Below are positions 27,794 to 38,726 of a stretch of 64,000 nucleotides of DNA, one piece after another. Positions within the stretch are counted from its first letter, which is position 1; the number at the start of each line of letters is the position of its first letter. The DNA is taken from the NCBI RefSeq assembly GCF_014284195.1, contig NZ_JACOGC010000001.1:868001-932000 (forward strand), written 5' to 3'. A program made the position numbers and the translations under genes. The notes below the pieces were generated by a model. It was not told the origin of the DNA. It was given only the letters and a program-made list of their open reading frames with translations, and did not search any database. Source of the DNA: Cognatundibacterium griseum. Its GTDB lineage: Bacteria > Pseudomonadota > Gammaproteobacteria > Burkholderiales > Burkholderiaceae_D.

Positions 27794-28465
27794 ATGATGA
27801 CTAATCAGAAACGCACTGACTTAACGCCAGAACAGTTGTTTGAAAACAATCGCCAATGGGCACAGTCTATCCGCAATAAGGATGCCGACTTTTTCAAAAA
27901 ACTGGCCGCACAGCAAACTCCCGAATATTTATGGATAGGTTGTTCAGACAGCCGCGTTCCCGCGAATGAACTGCTGGGGATGCTGCCAGGCGAGTTATTC
28001 GTGCACCGGAATATTGCCAATGTGGTTGTGCATTCCGATCTGAACTGTCTCTCAGTTTTGCAGTTTGCGGTCGATGTGCTGGGGGTCAAGCACATCATCA
28101 TCTGTGGTCATTATGGCTGCTCCGGTGTGCACGCAGCGATGACGGGACGCCGTGTCGGTCTGGCAGACAACTGGCTGCGCCATGTGCAGGATGTGCATCA
28201 GAAACATGAACGTTATCTTGGCGAAACGCTGGACATGAAGCAGCGCACGGATCGTTTGTGCGAGCTCAATGTGATCGAGCAGGTCGTCAATCTGTGCCAG
28301 ACCACGATTATTCAGGATGCCTGGGAGCGCGGACAATCTGTCACGGTGCATGGCTGGGTCTATGGCCTGCAGGATGGATTGCTGAATGCACTGGGCATGA
28401 CGATCAGTTCTCAGGAAATGCTGGCAGGCCAGCTGGCGGCCAGCCTTGCCAGATACCAGGAATAA
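27794..28465 (+). CDS. can: Beta-class carbonic anhydrase
   Basis: A 223-residue zinc enzyme that interconverts CO2 and bicarbonate in the cytoplasm. The zinc ligands and active-site dyad are visible: WIGCSDSRVPAN (Cys, Asp, Arg) near residue 47, and HIIICGHYGCSGVHAAM (His and Cys) near 103. Length and motifs match E. coli Can. Two adjacent ATG codons (27794 and 27797) follow AGGAACCG. It ends 9 bp from the convergent NHL protein gene. Confidence 0.96.
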   Translation: MMTNQKRTDLTPEQLFENNRQWAQSIRNKDADFFKKLAAQQTPEYLWIGCSDSRVPANELLGMLPGELFVHRNIANVVVHSDLNCLSVLQFAVDVLGVKHIIICGHYGCSGVHAAMTGRRVGLADNWLRHVQDVHQKHERYLGETLDMKQRTDRLCELNVIEQVVNLCQTTIIQDAWERGQSVTVHGWVYGLQDGLLNALGMTISSQEMLAGQLAASLARYQE

Positions 28466-28474
28466 GCGGCCAGG

Positions 28475-30625
28475 CTAGGGAATCCGGATAGCCAGATCGC
28501 GGTGGTGGCTGGCACGATTGCCGTGAAAATCTTCCGCCATGATGCGAATGATGTAGTCTCCCGCAGGAAGCGCAGGCAACATCAGCTGCGCTTCTTTGGC
28601 ATAGCCGTCTTTCACGAGATTATTTAGCTGATACAGAAACCGGGTCGTGGCATTGCCGTGTACGGTGATGCCACTGCCTTCTGCGTAGGCGACTTTGACC
28701 GATTCGCTGTCCGGTGGCAGTTGATTGAATTCGATGTTGATAACCGGTTCCGCATACCCGGGCAAAGGCTGTTCGTCAGCCCGCAACAGTTGATAACCCA
28801 GCCGGTAAATTCCCAGCCGCCGTCGCGCCAGATTGCTGTCGCTTTGATCATAGGCCTCCACCACCAGTCTGAGCGGCTCTGTGGCAGAGGGCAACAGGAT
28901 ACGTCCCGCCTGTTTTTTGAAAGCCTTGCCGTGCGCACCGTACACCTGAATCTGCTCAATCACTGGCGGCATATTGTCCCTGATGCCGGGAAATGGCAGT
29001 GCCAGGGGATTGAACTGACGTCCGTTCAGGCTGTAATTCAGGTGAACGTGATACATGCGGTTGATGCTGCCCAGCAGATCGCCGGTCCGGAAACGGGTAC
29101 CGCGCGGGATTCTGACTGCATCGGCCTTTCCCTGCTCATCCGATAAAATCTGGAAACGCTGGCTGTCCAGTAACTGGTCCTGGCTGTCGCGGCCGACTTT
29201 CATGTGAATGTAGGAAAACTGATCGATCTTCATTCCTTCATTCAACGTGCTATAGCCCCAGGCACTCACCAGTTCCCGGATTTTCTCGTCATGCACTGCG
29301 TAGACGCCGCTGCCCAGATTACCCTGAATGTCGATGCCGCTATGAAAATGGTCGCGCGCATCTGCACCAGTCTTACCACGGACTTCACCCATCGTTCCCA
29401 CGATTTCATGGGCTGCCTGAAATGGTTTCAGCGGCCAGGGCAGGCTCTTTTCAGGGAAAACCGTTTTGATATCGGCAACCGGCGACGGCAGCAGATTTTC
29501 CTGCGGATTTTCTGCCGCTGCGGTACTGAGCTGGTAGATCACGCTGATCTGGGAATCTGCCACAATCAGCTCGCCGGCAGCGCTGATGCAGAGCCCGGCA
29601 GGAATACCGATGCGCAACGTCTGCTCCGTTGCAGTTGCTAAATCTGCGTCAGAGCCTGTGATATCGCGCAGTTTTCCATCCGGCTGAAGCTGCAAAATTC
29701 CCCCATGTCCGGTATCGCCGACATAAATCAGGCCTCCCGGCGCTGCTGCAATCCCGACCGGACGCCGCAATGGTGATTGACGGTCTTCTTTCGCAGACTG
29801 ATACAGTGTACGGACATCGCCGTTCGCCGAAATTTGACGGATGGCGTGATTGCGCGTATCTGCGATCAGTAGCTCTCCCTGTGCGTTGATGGCGATGCCG
29901 CCGGGTGTATCGAATAAGGCATCTGTACCACGCCCATCGCGGTAGCCATGATGCTGGCCGCCTGCCACGGTCGTGACGATGCCGTCGCGGCTGATACGGC
30001 GTATCTTGTCGTTATACGTGTCGGCAACGTACACATTTCCCCGGTTATCCACCGCCAGCGCCACCGGGCTCCGGAATTGCGCCTGCCGCGCCGGGCCATC
30101 ACGGTCGCCCGGTTGTCCGTTGCCTGCCAGCGTGCTGACCTGCCCCTGCGTGGAGATTTTACGGATGGCATGGTTGCCGGTATCTGCCACATACAGATTG
30201 CCATCCGTATCAATGGCGATGCCGGACGGTGTATTGAATGCCGCCTGCTGCCGTTCACCGTCGGTGAAGCCTTCCGTGCTGCCGGCAAAGGTGCTGACCT
30301 GCCCATCCGGGCTTATTTGGCGGATCAGGTTATTTTGCCCGGCATCGGTCAGATAAAAATTTCCCCGGGTATCCTGCACGATGCCAAACGGATCGTCGAA
30401 ACGTGCCTGCAAGGCAGCACCATCGCGCTTGCCGGTATTGCCGTCACCCGCCAGGCGACGCACATGCGGTTGCCAGTCATGGGAGGCGACAGAAATTTGT
30501 TTTAGCTGACCGCTCTTGCCATCATGGCTGAAATCAGCACGCTGGCTGATCAGGAAAACGATACCGGCAGCCAGGCTGACAGCCAGCAGAATCGCGATGG
30601 TGTTTCTGGAAAATAAAGTGATCAC
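28475..30625 (-). CDS. NHL beta-propeller fused to LytM/M23-like domain, membrane-anchored
   Basis: A 716-residue protein. One N-terminal hydrophobic helix (residues 8-27) suggests a periplasm-facing anchor. Residues ~50-370 hold about six NHL repeats of the form GIAIDTDGNLYVADTGNHAIRKIS, forming a propeller. Residues ~400-560 contain DHFHSGIDIQGNLGSGVYAV and YHVHLNY, resembling the zinc motifs HxxxD and HxH of LytM/M23 peptidases. Sequence between them departs from active enzymes, so activity is uncertain. The C-terminal ~150 residues look like beta-sandwich repeats (YIIRIMAEDFHGN). It lies 103 bp after kdpE on the same strand. Function unknown; a cell-wall or sensor role is inference. Confidence 0.75.
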   Translation of the reverse strand: MITLFSRNTIAILLAVSLAAGIVFLISQRADFSHDGKSGQLKQISVASHDWQPHVRRLAGDGNTGKRDGAALQARFDDPFGIVQDTRGNFYLTDAGQNNLIRQISPDGQVSTFAGSTEGFTDGERQQAAFNTPSGIAIDTDGNLYVADTGNHAIRKISTQGQVSTLAGNGQPGDRDGPARQAQFRSPVALAVDNRGNVYVADTYNDKIRRISRDGIVTTVAGGQHHGYRDGRGTDALFDTPGGIAINAQGELLIADTRNHAIRQISANGDVRTLYQSAKEDRQSPLRRPVGIAAAPGGLIYVGDTGHGGILQLQPDGKLRDITGSDADLATATEQTLRIGIPAGLCISAAGELIVADSQISVIYQLSTAAAENPQENLLPSPVADIKTVFPEKSLPWPLKPFQAAHEIVGTMGEVRGKTGADARDHFHSGIDIQGNLGSGVYAVHDEKIRELVSAWGYSTLNEGMKIDQFSYIHMKVGRDSQDQLLDSQRFQILSDEQGKADAVRIPRGTRFRTGDLLGSINRMYHVHLNYSLNGRQFNPLALPFPGIRDNMPPVIEQIQVYGAHGKAFKKQAGRILLPSATEPLRLVVEAYDQSDSNLARRRLGIYRLGYQLLRADEQPLPGYAEPVINIEFNQLPPDSESVKVAYAEGSGITVHGNATTRFLYQLNNLVKDGYAKEAQLMLPALPAGDYIIRIMAEDFHGNRASHHRDLAIRIP

Positions 30626-30728
30626 AACAGGTACGGTTTATTGAAATTTTAGTCTTGAGCTTATCGTATTTCTGTATAGATCGCTATTGATTTTGAGTGA
30701 GTAAAGTGTATATGGGGGCGACTATTAT

Positions 30729-31424
30729 TTAGTGAATTATCAGCCGATAACCTACGCCGGTTTCGGTTAAAAAGTATTTAGGCTGAGCCGGTTCTGCTTC
30801 AAGTTTCTGGCGCAAATTCGCCATGTAAATCCGCAAGTAATGACTGCTTTCAGAATGATTCGGTCCCCACACTTCTTTCAGCAATTGCTGATGCGTGAGC
30901 ACCTTCCCGGCATTACGCGCAAGCACGGACAGCAGGCGATATTCGAGCGGACTCAGATGCACCGGCATACCTGCGCGCGTCACGCTGCGCACGGAAAAAT
31001 TCACGCAGACATCGCCGAATTCGAAGCTCGCTTCGGACTGCGAATTGGCCGGTTGGCGCCGTCGCAGATGCGCGCGTATCCGGGCGATCAGTTCGGCAGC
31101 GCCGAAAGGTTTGCTCAGATAATCGTCGGCGCCGGCATCGAGCGCTGCGACTTTTTCCATTTCCTGGGTTCTGGCTGAGAGAACGATGATCGGCACTTCG
31201 CTCCAGCTGCGCACATCGCGTATCACTTCCAGTCCGTTCAGGTCAGGCAGGCCGAGATCCACAATCAGCAGATCCGGTTTGCGGGTCGCGCAGCTGATCA
31301 AACCTTGTTTGCCGGTTTCGCTTTCGTACACGAGCATGCCTTCGGCTTCCAGCGCTGCGGTCAGGAAACGGCGTATCTGTTTTTCATCCTCGATCAGGAC
31401 GATGTGAATTTTGGAGTCGCTCAT
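30729..31424 (-). CDS. kdpE: KdpE response regulator
   Basis: A 231-residue OmpR-family regulator. The receiver domain has the acidic pair EDE, the phospho-acceptor Asp in LLIVDLGLPDLNG (near residue 55) and the Lys of LSKPFGAAEL. The C-terminal winged helix includes HLSPLEYRLLSVLARNAGKVLTHQQLL. Phosphorylated KdpE activates kdp transcription. The start overlaps the kdpD stop by four bases (ATGA). Two candidate binding sites are listed separately at 38894 and 39964. Confidence 0.97.
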   Translation of the reverse strand: MSDSKIHIVLIEDEKQIRRFLTAALEAEGMLVYESETGKQGLISCATRKPDLLIVDLGLPDLNGLEVIRDVRSWSEVPIIVLSARTQEMEKVAALDAGADDYLSKPFGAAELIARIRAHLRRRQPANSQSEASFEFGDVCVNFSVRSVTRAGMPVHLSPLEYRLLSVLARNAGKVLTHQQLLKEVWGPNHSESSHYLRIYMANLRQKLEAEPAQPKYFLTETGVGYRLIIH

Positions 31425-34135
31425 TCGAGTTCATTTTCTATTGTCGGCGGCAGAGCAGGGGCGTTCCCCAAGGGCAGCGAAAAGCTAAAGCGCGCACCGC
31501 CTTCGCTGCGATTCTCAGCCCAGATTTTACCCCCATGCGCGTTGACTATGCTTTCGCAAATTGCCAGGCCTAAACCGACGCCGGGGCTGGCGGCTTCGAC
31601 AGCGCCGCGGGTGAATTTCTCGAAAATAAGGATGCCGGCCGGCAGGCCGGGACCATCGTCGAGCACGCTGACCTGCACGGCATCGGCCTGCTTTTCGGCT
31701 GCGACGACGATTTTACCGAGTCCGTATTTGGCGGCATTTTCCAGCAAATTGCACAGCACCCGCTCCAGCAGAACTGCATCGAAAAACAGTAGAGGCAGAT
31801 CGGCCGGAATGCGGGTTTCCAGGTTATGCCCCTGCAGAACATGACTGCTTGCGCGCAACGCGCTGCCGACCACTTCTTCCAGCGGTTGCCATTGCTGGTT
31901 CAGCGTGACCTTGCCCGACTGCAGCCGCGCCATGTCGAGCAGATTCACTACCAGGCCGCTCATGCGCAGCGCTTCCTCATGAATCGCCAGGCTTAATTCG
32001 TGACGCTTGACGTCAGACAAGTCCGCCTGTTCATGCAAGGTGCTGGCAAGCCCGACGATGGCCGTCAGAGGAGTGCGCAGATCGTGCGAAATCGCCGACA
32101 GCAGCGAATTGCGCAAACGCTCGGCTTCCATGCTGATCAGTGCATCTTGCGCGACATCGACGTAATGTACGCGCTCCAGCGCGAGCGCGATTTGCGCCGC
32201 GAACGTGTCGAGCAGTTGCTGCTGTTCCGGCTGAAAAATCTGCCGCGTATCGTTAGGTGCGATCGCCAAAACGCCGCGCGTGCGCATAGGCGCGCGCAGA
32301 GGCAGATACAGCACGGCGTTCGAAGGCAGGGTGTTGGTGCCGAGACCGGCTGCCTGATGATGATCGTATACCCATTGGCCGACGCTGGTGTCGATATCGC
32401 TCAGTATGCCCTGCTGGTTCGTATCGGCGATAGGCTGGCGAATTTTTTCGTGGCTGTCCGGCAGTAGCACGGCGACCTTTGCCTGGAATACCGGCGCCAG
32501 ATGCTCGATGCTGATTTCTATGATTTGCTCGACCATCAACGCGCCCGACAAGGCCTTGCTCATCGTGTACAAGGCATCTGCCCGGCGTTCGCGATAATGC
32601 GCGACCTTGGCCTGAAAGCGCAGATTCGCCATCAGGTTGCTGATCGTCAGCGACACCGCCAGCATGATCGCGAATGTGAACAAATACTGGCTGTCGCTGA
32701 CGTTGAACGAGAAGCGCGGCGGCACGAAAAAATAATCGAAGCTGGCGACGCTGATGAAAGAAGCGAGTATCGAAGCGCCGCGCCCGAAACGGATGGCGAC
32801 GAATACGACCGCCAGCAAATACAGCATCACCACATTCGCTAGGTCGAAAACGCGCGTCAGGCCAGCGCACAACAGCGTCGCAGCCAGGCAGACTGCAACC
32901 GTCCACAGATAGGACGAGAGCGGGGTAGTTTCGCCCGTATCGAGATCAATGTGACTGTTTTCGGCGACACCTTCGCTTTGCCGTGCAGAGCCGTCGAGAT
33001 CGTGGCCGACCATCACTACGTCGATATCGGTCGTGCGGCTCGCCAGTTCGTCGGCCAGGCTGTTGCGCAGCAGACGCGACCATACCGGGCGCAAGGATTT
33101 TCCTATCACCAGTTTCGAGACATTGCGGCTGCGCGCGTAACTGAGCAGTAATGTCGGCAGACTGTCGCCAGCCAGCGTGGTGGTTTCCGCACCGAGTTCC
33201 TGTGCGAGTTTCAGTGCCTTGAGTATCGCTTCCTGCTGCCCCGCTTTGAGCTTGCCTTGTTTTGCCGTTTCCACGTAGACCGCGATCCAGTCGGCGCGCA
33301 GGCTCGCGGCGAGCCGCGCCGCGCCGCGTACCAGTTTGCTCGCGCTGGCATCGGGGCCTATGCAGACCAGCAGACGCTCTTTCGCCTGCCAGACTTTATT
33401 GATGGATTGGTCGGCGCGATAATCGCGCATCTGCACGTCGACCTGATCGGCGGTGCGGCGTAAGGCAAGTTCGCGTAAAGCGATCAGATTTCCTTTGCGG
33501 AAGAAATTCTTGGCGGCGCGCTGTGCCTGATGTTCGAGATAGACTTTGCCGTCCTTCAGGCGGCGCAGCAATTCGTCGGGCGGCAGATCAACCAGCGTAA
33601 TCTCATCGGCCAAGTCGAAAATTTTGTCGGGTACGGTTTCCCACACGCGTATACCGGTGATCTGGCCGACCACATCGTTCAAGGTTTCCAGATGTTGAAC
33701 GTTGACCGTCGTGTACACATCGATGCCCGCGGCCAGCAATTCTTCCACGTCCTGCCAGCGTTTCGCGTGGCGCGATCCGGCGACGTTGGAATGGGCGAGT
33801 TCATCGACCAGGATCAAACCGGGGCGACGTTCCAGCGCGGTATCGAGGTCGAATTCCGCAAGCATTCTGTCTTTATAGCGAATTTTTTGCGACGGCAAGA
33901 CATCGAGGTCTTGCGTCATCTTGATGGTGTCCTGTCTGCCGTGGGTCTCGACGATGCCGACTACGACGTCGATGCCTTTTTGTTTTTGCGCATGCGCTGC
34001 ATTGAGCATCGCATAGGTTTTACCTACCCCGGCGCAGGCGCCGAAAAAAATCTTCAAATGTCCACGCTGTTGTTTAGCGTCTTCACGCTGAATTTTATCC
34101 AGCAAGGCGTCCGGGTCGGGGCGGTAATCGTTCAT
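31421..34135 (-). CDS. kdpD: KdpD potassium-sensing histidine kinase
   Basis: A 904-residue membrane kinase. The N-terminal KdpD domain has a Walker A motif (GACAGVGKTYAML near residue 35). A universal-stress-protein-like domain (~250-370) comes next, then four membrane helices (~405-500), a GAF-like domain, and the kinase core with the phospho-His in SAISHDLRTPLTAIVG and the ATP site DDGPGLPAG. All sensory modules are retained, unlike truncated versions. It begins three bases after the kdpC stop. Confidence 0.97.
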   Translation of the reverse strand: MNDYRPDPDALLDKIQREDAKQQRGHLKIFFGACAGVGKTYAMLNAAHAQKQKGIDVVVGIVETHGRQDTIKMTQDLDVLPSQKIRYKDRMLAEFDLDTALERRPGLILVDELAHSNVAGSRHAKRWQDVEELLAAGIDVYTTVNVQHLETLNDVVGQITGIRVWETVPDKIFDLADEITLVDLPPDELLRRLKDGKVYLEHQAQRAAKNFFRKGNLIALRELALRRTADQVDVQMRDYRADQSINKVWQAKERLLVCIGPDASASKLVRGAARLAASLRADWIAVYVETAKQGKLKAGQQEAILKALKLAQELGAETTTLAGDSLPTLLLSYARSRNVSKLVIGKSLRPVWSRLLRNSLADELASRTTDIDVVMVGHDLDGSARQSEGVAENSHIDLDTGETTPLSSYLWTVAVCLAATLLCAGLTRVFDLANVVMLYLLAVVFVAIRFGRGASILASFISVASFDYFFVPPRFSFNVSDSQYLFTFAIMLAVSLTISNLMANLRFQAKVAHYRERRADALYTMSKALSGALMVEQIIEISIEHLAPVFQAKVAVLLPDSHEKIRQPIADTNQQGILSDIDTSVGQWVYDHHQAAGLGTNTLPSNAVLYLPLRAPMRTRGVLAIAPNDTRQIFQPEQQQLLDTFAAQIALALERVHYVDVAQDALISMEAERLRNSLLSAISHDLRTPLTAIVGLASTLHEQADLSDVKRHELSLAIHEEALRMSGLVVNLLDMARLQSGKVTLNQQWQPLEEVVGSALRASSHVLQGHNLETRIPADLPLLFFDAVLLERVLCNLLENAAKYGLGKIVVAAEKQADAVQVSVLDDGPGLPAGILIFEKFTRGAVEAASPGVGLGLAICESIVNAHGGKIWAENRSEGGARFSFSLPLGNAPALPPTIENELE

Positions 34136-34138
34136 GGC

Positions 34139-34711
34139 TTATTTCTTCAGTTGATCCAATGCGAGGTTAAGTTCCAGCACATTCACACGCGTCTCGCCCA
34201 GAATACCGAATTGCGCAGACTCTGTATATTTTTCCAGCAAAGGACGAATCTGCTCTTGCGCGATGCCGCGCACGCGGGCGACACGCTGCAACTGATATTC
34301 GGCAGCGGCCGGGCTGATGTGCGGATCGAGGCCGCTGCCGGACGCCGTCACCAGATCGACCGGAATCGCCCGGGTATTGGTCGGGTCGGCCTCGTGCAAA
34401 GCCTTGATGCGGTCTTCCAGCGCCGCCTTCAGCGCCGGGTTGGTCGGTCCCTGATTGGCACCGCCGGATGCCAGGCCGTTGTACGAGAAAGTCCCGCTGG
34501 CCGAAGGGCGGCTCCAGAAGTATTTGGGATCGCTGAAGGTTTGCCCTATCAGTCTGGAGCCGAGCAGCTTGCCTTCTTGTTGTATCAGGCTGCCGCCGGC
34601 CTGGTCGGAAAAAGCGACCTTGCCGACGCCGGTCACCGCCAGCGGATAAACGATGCCCGTGATGGCGCTCAGTACGATGAAAGAGCCGATTAAGGGACGC
34701 AGAATTTTCAT
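34139..34711 (-). CDS. kdpC: KdpC subunit of the K+-transporting ATPase
   Basis: A 190-residue protein with one N-terminal transmembrane helix (residues 10-30) and a periplasmic-side domain containing GSRLIGQTFSDPKYFWSRPSA and SGSGLDPHISPAAAEYQ, the family signatures. KdpC stabilises the KdpFABC complex and raises its ATP affinity. It follows kdpB by 13 bp. Confidence 0.97.
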   Translation of the reverse strand: MKILRPLIGSFIVLSAITGIVYPLAVTGVGKVAFSDQAGGSLIQQEGKLLGSRLIGQTFSDPKYFWSRPSASGTFSYNGLASGGANQGPTNPALKAALEDRIKALHEADPTNTRAIPVDLVTASGSGLDPHISPAAAEYQLQRVARVRGIAQEQIRPLLEKYTESAQFGILGETRVNVLELNLALDQLKK

Positions 34712-34724
34712 GACAGGATTCCTT

Positions 34725-36806
34725 TTAAGCCAGACCGAGTACGGTCAGGATGATATCGATCAGCTTAATGCCGATAAATGGCACAATCAGGCCGCCCAGA
34801 CCGTACACCAGCAAATTGCGGCGCAACAGGATATCGGCGCCGAGCGGACGATATTTGACGCCTTTTAATGCCAGTGGGATCAGGAACACGATAATCAGCG
34901 CATTGAAAATCACTGCCGACATGATGGAGCTGGCCGGGCTGCTCAGATGCATCAGATTCAGCGCGTTCAGTTGCGGATACGTCGTCGCGAACGCGGCCGG
35001 GATGATCGCAAAATATTTGGCCACGTCGTTGGCGATACTGAAGGTCGTCAGCGAGCCGCGCGTCATCAGCATTTGTTTGCCAATTTCGACGATTTCGATC
35101 AGCTTGGTCGGATTCGAATCGAGATCGACCATGTTGCCGGCTTCTTTTGCTGCCTGCGTGCCGCTGTTCATCGCAACGGCCACGTCTGCCTGCGCGAGCG
35201 CCGGCGCATCGTTGGTGCCGTCGCCGGTCATTGCCACCAGTTTGCCTTCTGCCTGGTGCGAACGGATCAGCTTGAGCTTGTCTTCCGGCGTCGCTTCGGC
35301 GAGGAAATCGTCGACGCCGGCTTCGGCCGCGATCGCTGCAGCGGTCAAACGGTTGTCGCCGGTAATCATGACGGTTTTGATGCCCATTTTGCGCAACTCT
35401 GCAAAACGTTCTTTGATGCCACCTTTGACGATATCTTTCAGCTCGATTACGCCCATCACGCGTTGATCGTCAGCCACCACCAGCGGTGTGCTGCCCTGGC
35501 GCGATACCTGGTCGACGATGTCGAGTACCGCTTGCGGAAACTGCTGGCCGCTTTCCGCAAATGCCTTGCGCATTGCATCGACCGAGCCCTTGCGGATTTT
35601 GCGCACCACGCCGTCGTGCGTCAGATCGACGCCGCTCATGCGGGTTTGCGCGGTGAACGGGATAAACACGGCGCCCAGCGCATGGATGTCGCGTTCGCGC
35701 AGCTTGAATTTATTTTTTGCGAGAATGACGATACTGCGGCCTTCCGGCGTTTCATCGGCCAGCGAAGACAATTGCGCCGCATCGGCGAGCTGCTCTTCGG
35801 AAATGCCGGGAGCAGGATAGAAGGAGGACGCCTGACGGTTGCCCAGGGTGATGGTGCCTGTTTTATCGAGCAACAGCACGTCGACGTCGCCGGCAGCTTC
35901 GACCGCGCGGCCGGATGTGGCAATCACGTTCGCCTGCATCATACGGCTCATGCCGGCCACGCCAATTGCCGACAGCAAGCCGCCGATGGTGGTCGGAATC
36001 AGGCAGACCAGCAAGGCCACCAGGACGGTGATCGTCACCGGCTGGCCAGCGCCGGAGGCTTCGACGCTGAATTGCGAGAACGGCAGCAAAGTGACGGTGG
36101 CGAGCAGGAAGACGATCGTCAGTGCGACCAGCAAAATCGTCAGGGCGATTTCGTTCGGCGTTTTTTGACGTTTGGCGCCTTCGACCATCGCGATCATACG
36201 GTCGAGGAAGGCTTCGCCGGGATTCACCGTGACCTTGACGATGATCCAGTCGGACAGCACGCGGGTGCCGCCGGTGACGGCGCTGAAGTCGCCGCCGGAT
36301 TCGCGGATGACCGGTGCGGATTCGCCGGTAATCGCCGATTCGTCGACCGACGCGACGCCTTCGACCACTTCGCCGTCGGCCGGAATCACGTCGTTCGTTT
36401 CGACCAGGATGTAGTCGCCTTTACGCAGGCTGGAACCGTTGACCAGAATCTGAGTTGCATTGTGTTTCGGCGTTTGCAGTTTCTTGGCTCTGACGTCTTG
36501 CTTGGCGCTGCGCAGCGATTCCGCCTGCGCTTTGCTGCGCCCTTCGGCGAGCGCTTCGGCGAAGTTCGCAAACAAGACGGTAAACCACAGCCACAGGCTG
36601 ACGGCGAGAATAAAACCGGCCGGCGCTTCACCTTTGCCGGTAAACGCCTGAACGGTCAGGGCCGTCGTCAGTATGCTGCCGACATACACCACAAACATCA
36701 CCGGATTTTTCATCTGGATTTGCGGTTGCAGTTTGCGGAAAGCATCGACGATAGCCGGTTTTAAAATGCTGGGATTCAGCAGGGATTGATCGATTTTATG
36801 GCTCAT
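34725..36806 (-). CDS. kdpB: KdpB, P-type ATPase subunit of the K+ pump
   Basis: A 693-residue P-type ATPase. The phosphorylated Asp is in [22 protein letters not shown] is the actuator-domain loop, and [21 protein letters not shown] is the hinge motif. The start at 36806 ([10 protein letters not shown]) gives the normal family length. The frame is open further upstream to 37037 but that would run through kdpA. It couples ATP hydrolysis to K+ uptake through KdpA. Confidence 0.97.
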   Translation of the reverse strand: MSHKIDQSLLNPSILKPAIVDAFRKLQPQIQMKNPVMFVVYVGSILTTALTVQAFTGKGEAPAGFILAVSLWLWFTVLFANFAEALAEGRSKAQAESLRSAKQDVRAKKLQTPKHNATQILVNGSSLRKGDYILVETNDVIPADGEVVEGVASVDESAITGESAPVIRESGGDFSAVTGGTRVLSDWIIVKVTVNPGEAFLDRMIAMVEGAKRQKTPNEIALTILLVALTIVFLLATVTLLPFSQFSVEASGAGQPVTITVLVALLVCLIPTTIGGLLSAIGVAGMSRMMQANVIATSGRAVEAAGDVDVLLLDKTGTITLGNRQASSFYPAPGISEEQLADAAQLSSLADETPEGRSIVILAKNKFKLRERDIHALGAVFIPFTAQTRMSGVDLTHDGVVRKIRKGSVDAMRKAFAESGQQFPQAVLDIVDQVSRQGSTPLVVADDQRVMGVIELKDIVKGGIKERFAELRKMGIKTVMITGDNRLTAAAIAAEAGVDDFLAEATPEDKLKLIRSHQAEGKLVAMTGDGTNDAPALAQADVAVAMNSGTQAAKEAGNMVDLDSNPTKLIEIVEIGKQMLMTRGSLTTFSIANDVAKYFAIIPAAFATTYPQLNALNLMHLSSPASSIMSAVIFNALIIVFLIPLALKGVKYRPLGADILLRRNLLVYGLGGLIVPFIGIKLIDIILTVLGLA

Positions 36807-36817
36807 TTTCTTCTTTC

Positions 36818-38635
36818 TTATTGGGCGACCATGATCAGGTGTTCGACGATAGGACCCAATGCGAGTGCGGGAATATAGGTAAGTGCGCCGACGATGATGA
36901 CCGTACCCAGCAACAGGCTGACAAACAGCGGACCATGCGTAGGCAAGGTGCCGGCGGTCGGCGTCAGGCGCTTTTTCGCTGCGAGCGAACCGGCGACTGC
37001 AAGAATCGGTACGATGATCCAGAAGCGGCCGAACCACATCGCGATCGCCAGCATCACGTTATAGAACGGAGTGTTGGCCGACAAACCTGAAAATGCACTG
37101 CCGTTGTTATTGGTGGCGGAAACGAAGGCGTACAGGATTTCGGTGAAACCGTGCGCGCCGGGGTTGGCAATGCCGGCTTTACCGTCTGCCGCCAGCACCG
37201 CGATGGCGGTGCCAGCGAGGACCAGCAATGGGCCGATCAGAATTGAGATGGCGATCATTTTCATCTCGTAGGCTTCGATTTTCTTGCCCAGGTATTCCGG
37301 TGTGCGGCCTATCATCAGGCCGGCGATAAACACGGCCAGTATCGCGAAAATCAGCATGCCGTATAAACCCGCGCCGACGCCGCCAAATACGACTTCACCG
37401 AGTTTCATCAGGATAAGCGGAACCATGCCACCCAGCGGCGTGAAGGAATCGTGCATGCCGTTGACCGCGCCGCAAGACGCTGCCGTCGTGATCGTTGCAA
37501 ACAAACCGCTGGCGGCGATGCCGAAGCGCGCTTCCTTGCCTTCCATATTACCGCCGGCCTGAGACACGAGGGTCGCGTCGTTGACCGATTGATCGATGCC
37601 GAGCTTGTCGAACATAGGATTGCCTTGCTGTTCGGCGTAAATCGCAAAACCGGCGAATGCGACAAATAAAATCGTCATGACAGCAAAAATCGCCCAGCCC
37701 TGGCGCTTATCGCCGATCATTTTTCCGAAAGTGACGCACAGTGCCGCAGGGATCAGGAAAATCGCAATCATTTGCAGGAAGTTCGCAAACGGCGTCGGAT
37801 TTTCAAACGGGTGCGCAGAGTTCGCATTGAAGAAACCGCCGCCGTTGGTGCCGACCATTTTGATCGCTTCTTGCGAGGCGACCGGCCCCATGGGCAAAGT
37901 CTGCGTCGCGGTGCTTTGCGCTTCGACGACAGGCTTACCGGCGGCATCGAGTACCGGCGCACCGGCAGCGTCGACTTTCGGAACGGTGTAATCGAGTTTT
38001 TCGACCAGGTCGGCGGTTTTGTAGCCGTCGAAATTCTGGATCACGCCCTGGCTCATCAGGCCGACCGCAAAAATAAATGCGAGCGGCAGCAGGATGTATA
38101 AAGTGCCGCGAGTCATATCGATCCAGAAGTTGCCGATACTTTGCACGGTATGCCGCGCAAAACCGCGTATCAATGCCACCGCGACTGCCAGACCGGTTGC
38201 CGTGGACAAGAAGTTTTGCACGCTCAGACCCAGCATCTGCGTCAGGTAACTCATCGTGGTTTCCGGCGTGTAGCCTTGCCAGTTCGTGTTGGTGACGAAG
38301 CTGACCGCGGTATTGAACGACGAGTCCGGCGATACCGCAGGCAAAGCTTGTGGATTGAGCGGCAATGTCAGTTGCAGACGCTGCAAGGCGTAAATTGCCA
38401 GCACGCCGAGCAGATTAAAGGCGATCAGCGCGACGCTATAGGGTTTCCAGGACATTTCTTCGGCGGGATCGATGCCGAAAATTTTATAGCACAGTTTTTC
38501 TACCGGCTGGATCAGCCAGGTCAGCGCATTTTTTTCGCCGTTCATCGCCTTGGCGATGTAGATGCCCAGCGGTACCGCCAGTACCGTCAGTACGCCCATG
38601 TACAGGGCGATTTGAAAAAAGGCAGAGTGGTTCAT
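36818..38635 (-). CDS. kdpA: KdpA, K+-binding channel-like subunit
   Basis: A 605-residue polytopic protein of the superfamily of K+ transporters. About ten hydrophobic segments alternate with selectivity-filter-like loops such as [41 protein letters not shown] and [13 protein letters not shown]. It begins one base after the kdpF stop codon (TGA-T-ATG) and ends 11 bp before kdpB. Length is typical for proteobacterial KdpA. Confidence 0.97.
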   Translation of the reverse strand: MNHSAFFQIALYMGVLTVLAVPLGIYIAKAMNGEKNALTWLIQPVEKLCYKIFGIDPAEEMSWKPYSVALIAFNLLGVLAIYALQRLQLTLPLNPQALPAVSPDSSFNTAVSFVTNTNWQGYTPETTMSYLTQMLGLSVQNFLSTATGLAVAVALIRGFARHTVQSIGNFWIDMTRGTLYILLPLAFIFAVGLMSQGVIQNFDGYKTADLVEKLDYTVPKVDAAGAPVLDAAGKPVVEAQSTATQTLPMGPVASQEAIKMVGTNGGGFFNANSAHPFENPTPFANFLQMIAIFLIPAALCVTFGKMIGDKRQGWAIFAVMTILFVAFAGFAIYAEQQGNPMFDKLGIDQSVNDATLVSQAGGNMEGKEARFGIAASGLFATITTAASCGAVNGMHDSFTPLGGMVPLILMKLGEVVFGGVGAGLYGMLIFAILAVFIAGLMIGRTPEYLGKKIEAYEMKMIAISILIGPLLVLAGTAIAVLAADGKAGIANPGAHGFTEILYAFVSATNNNGSAFSGLSANTPFYNVMLAIAMWFGRFWIIVPILAVAGSLAAKKRLTPTAGTLPTHGPLFVSLLLGTVIIVGALTYIPALALGPIVEHLIMVAQ

Positions 38636-38636
38636 A

Positions 38637-38726
38637 TCAGAATGCCTCCGGTTTCAGCAAGGCATAAACAAGGTAAACAAGCAGCAGCACCGCAACTGCG
38701 GCGGCGATAATTTGAAACAGGCTCAT
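38637..38726 (-). CDS. kdpF: KdpF, small membrane subunit
   Basis: A 29-residue single-span peptide beginning MSLFQIIAAAVAVLLLVYLV and ending LLKPEAF, which matches KdpF. GGAGG lies before the ATG. It stabilises the KdpABC complex. Its start codon overlaps the stop of a second small ORF (ATGA), and it ends one base before kdpA. Confidence 0.9.
   Translation of the reverse strand: MSLFQIIAAAVAVLLLVYLVYALLKPEAF

Noticed and set aside
33530..34693. A 387-codon frame opposite kdpD/kdpC
   Set aside because: It spans two genes in antisense and has no protein-family features.
34947..36764. A 605-codon open frame on the plus strand opposite kdpB
   Set aside because: It is fully antisense to an intact, recognisable kdpB, has no ribosome site and its product is His/Arg/Gln-rich without any family. 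GC-rich codon bias in kdpB explains it.
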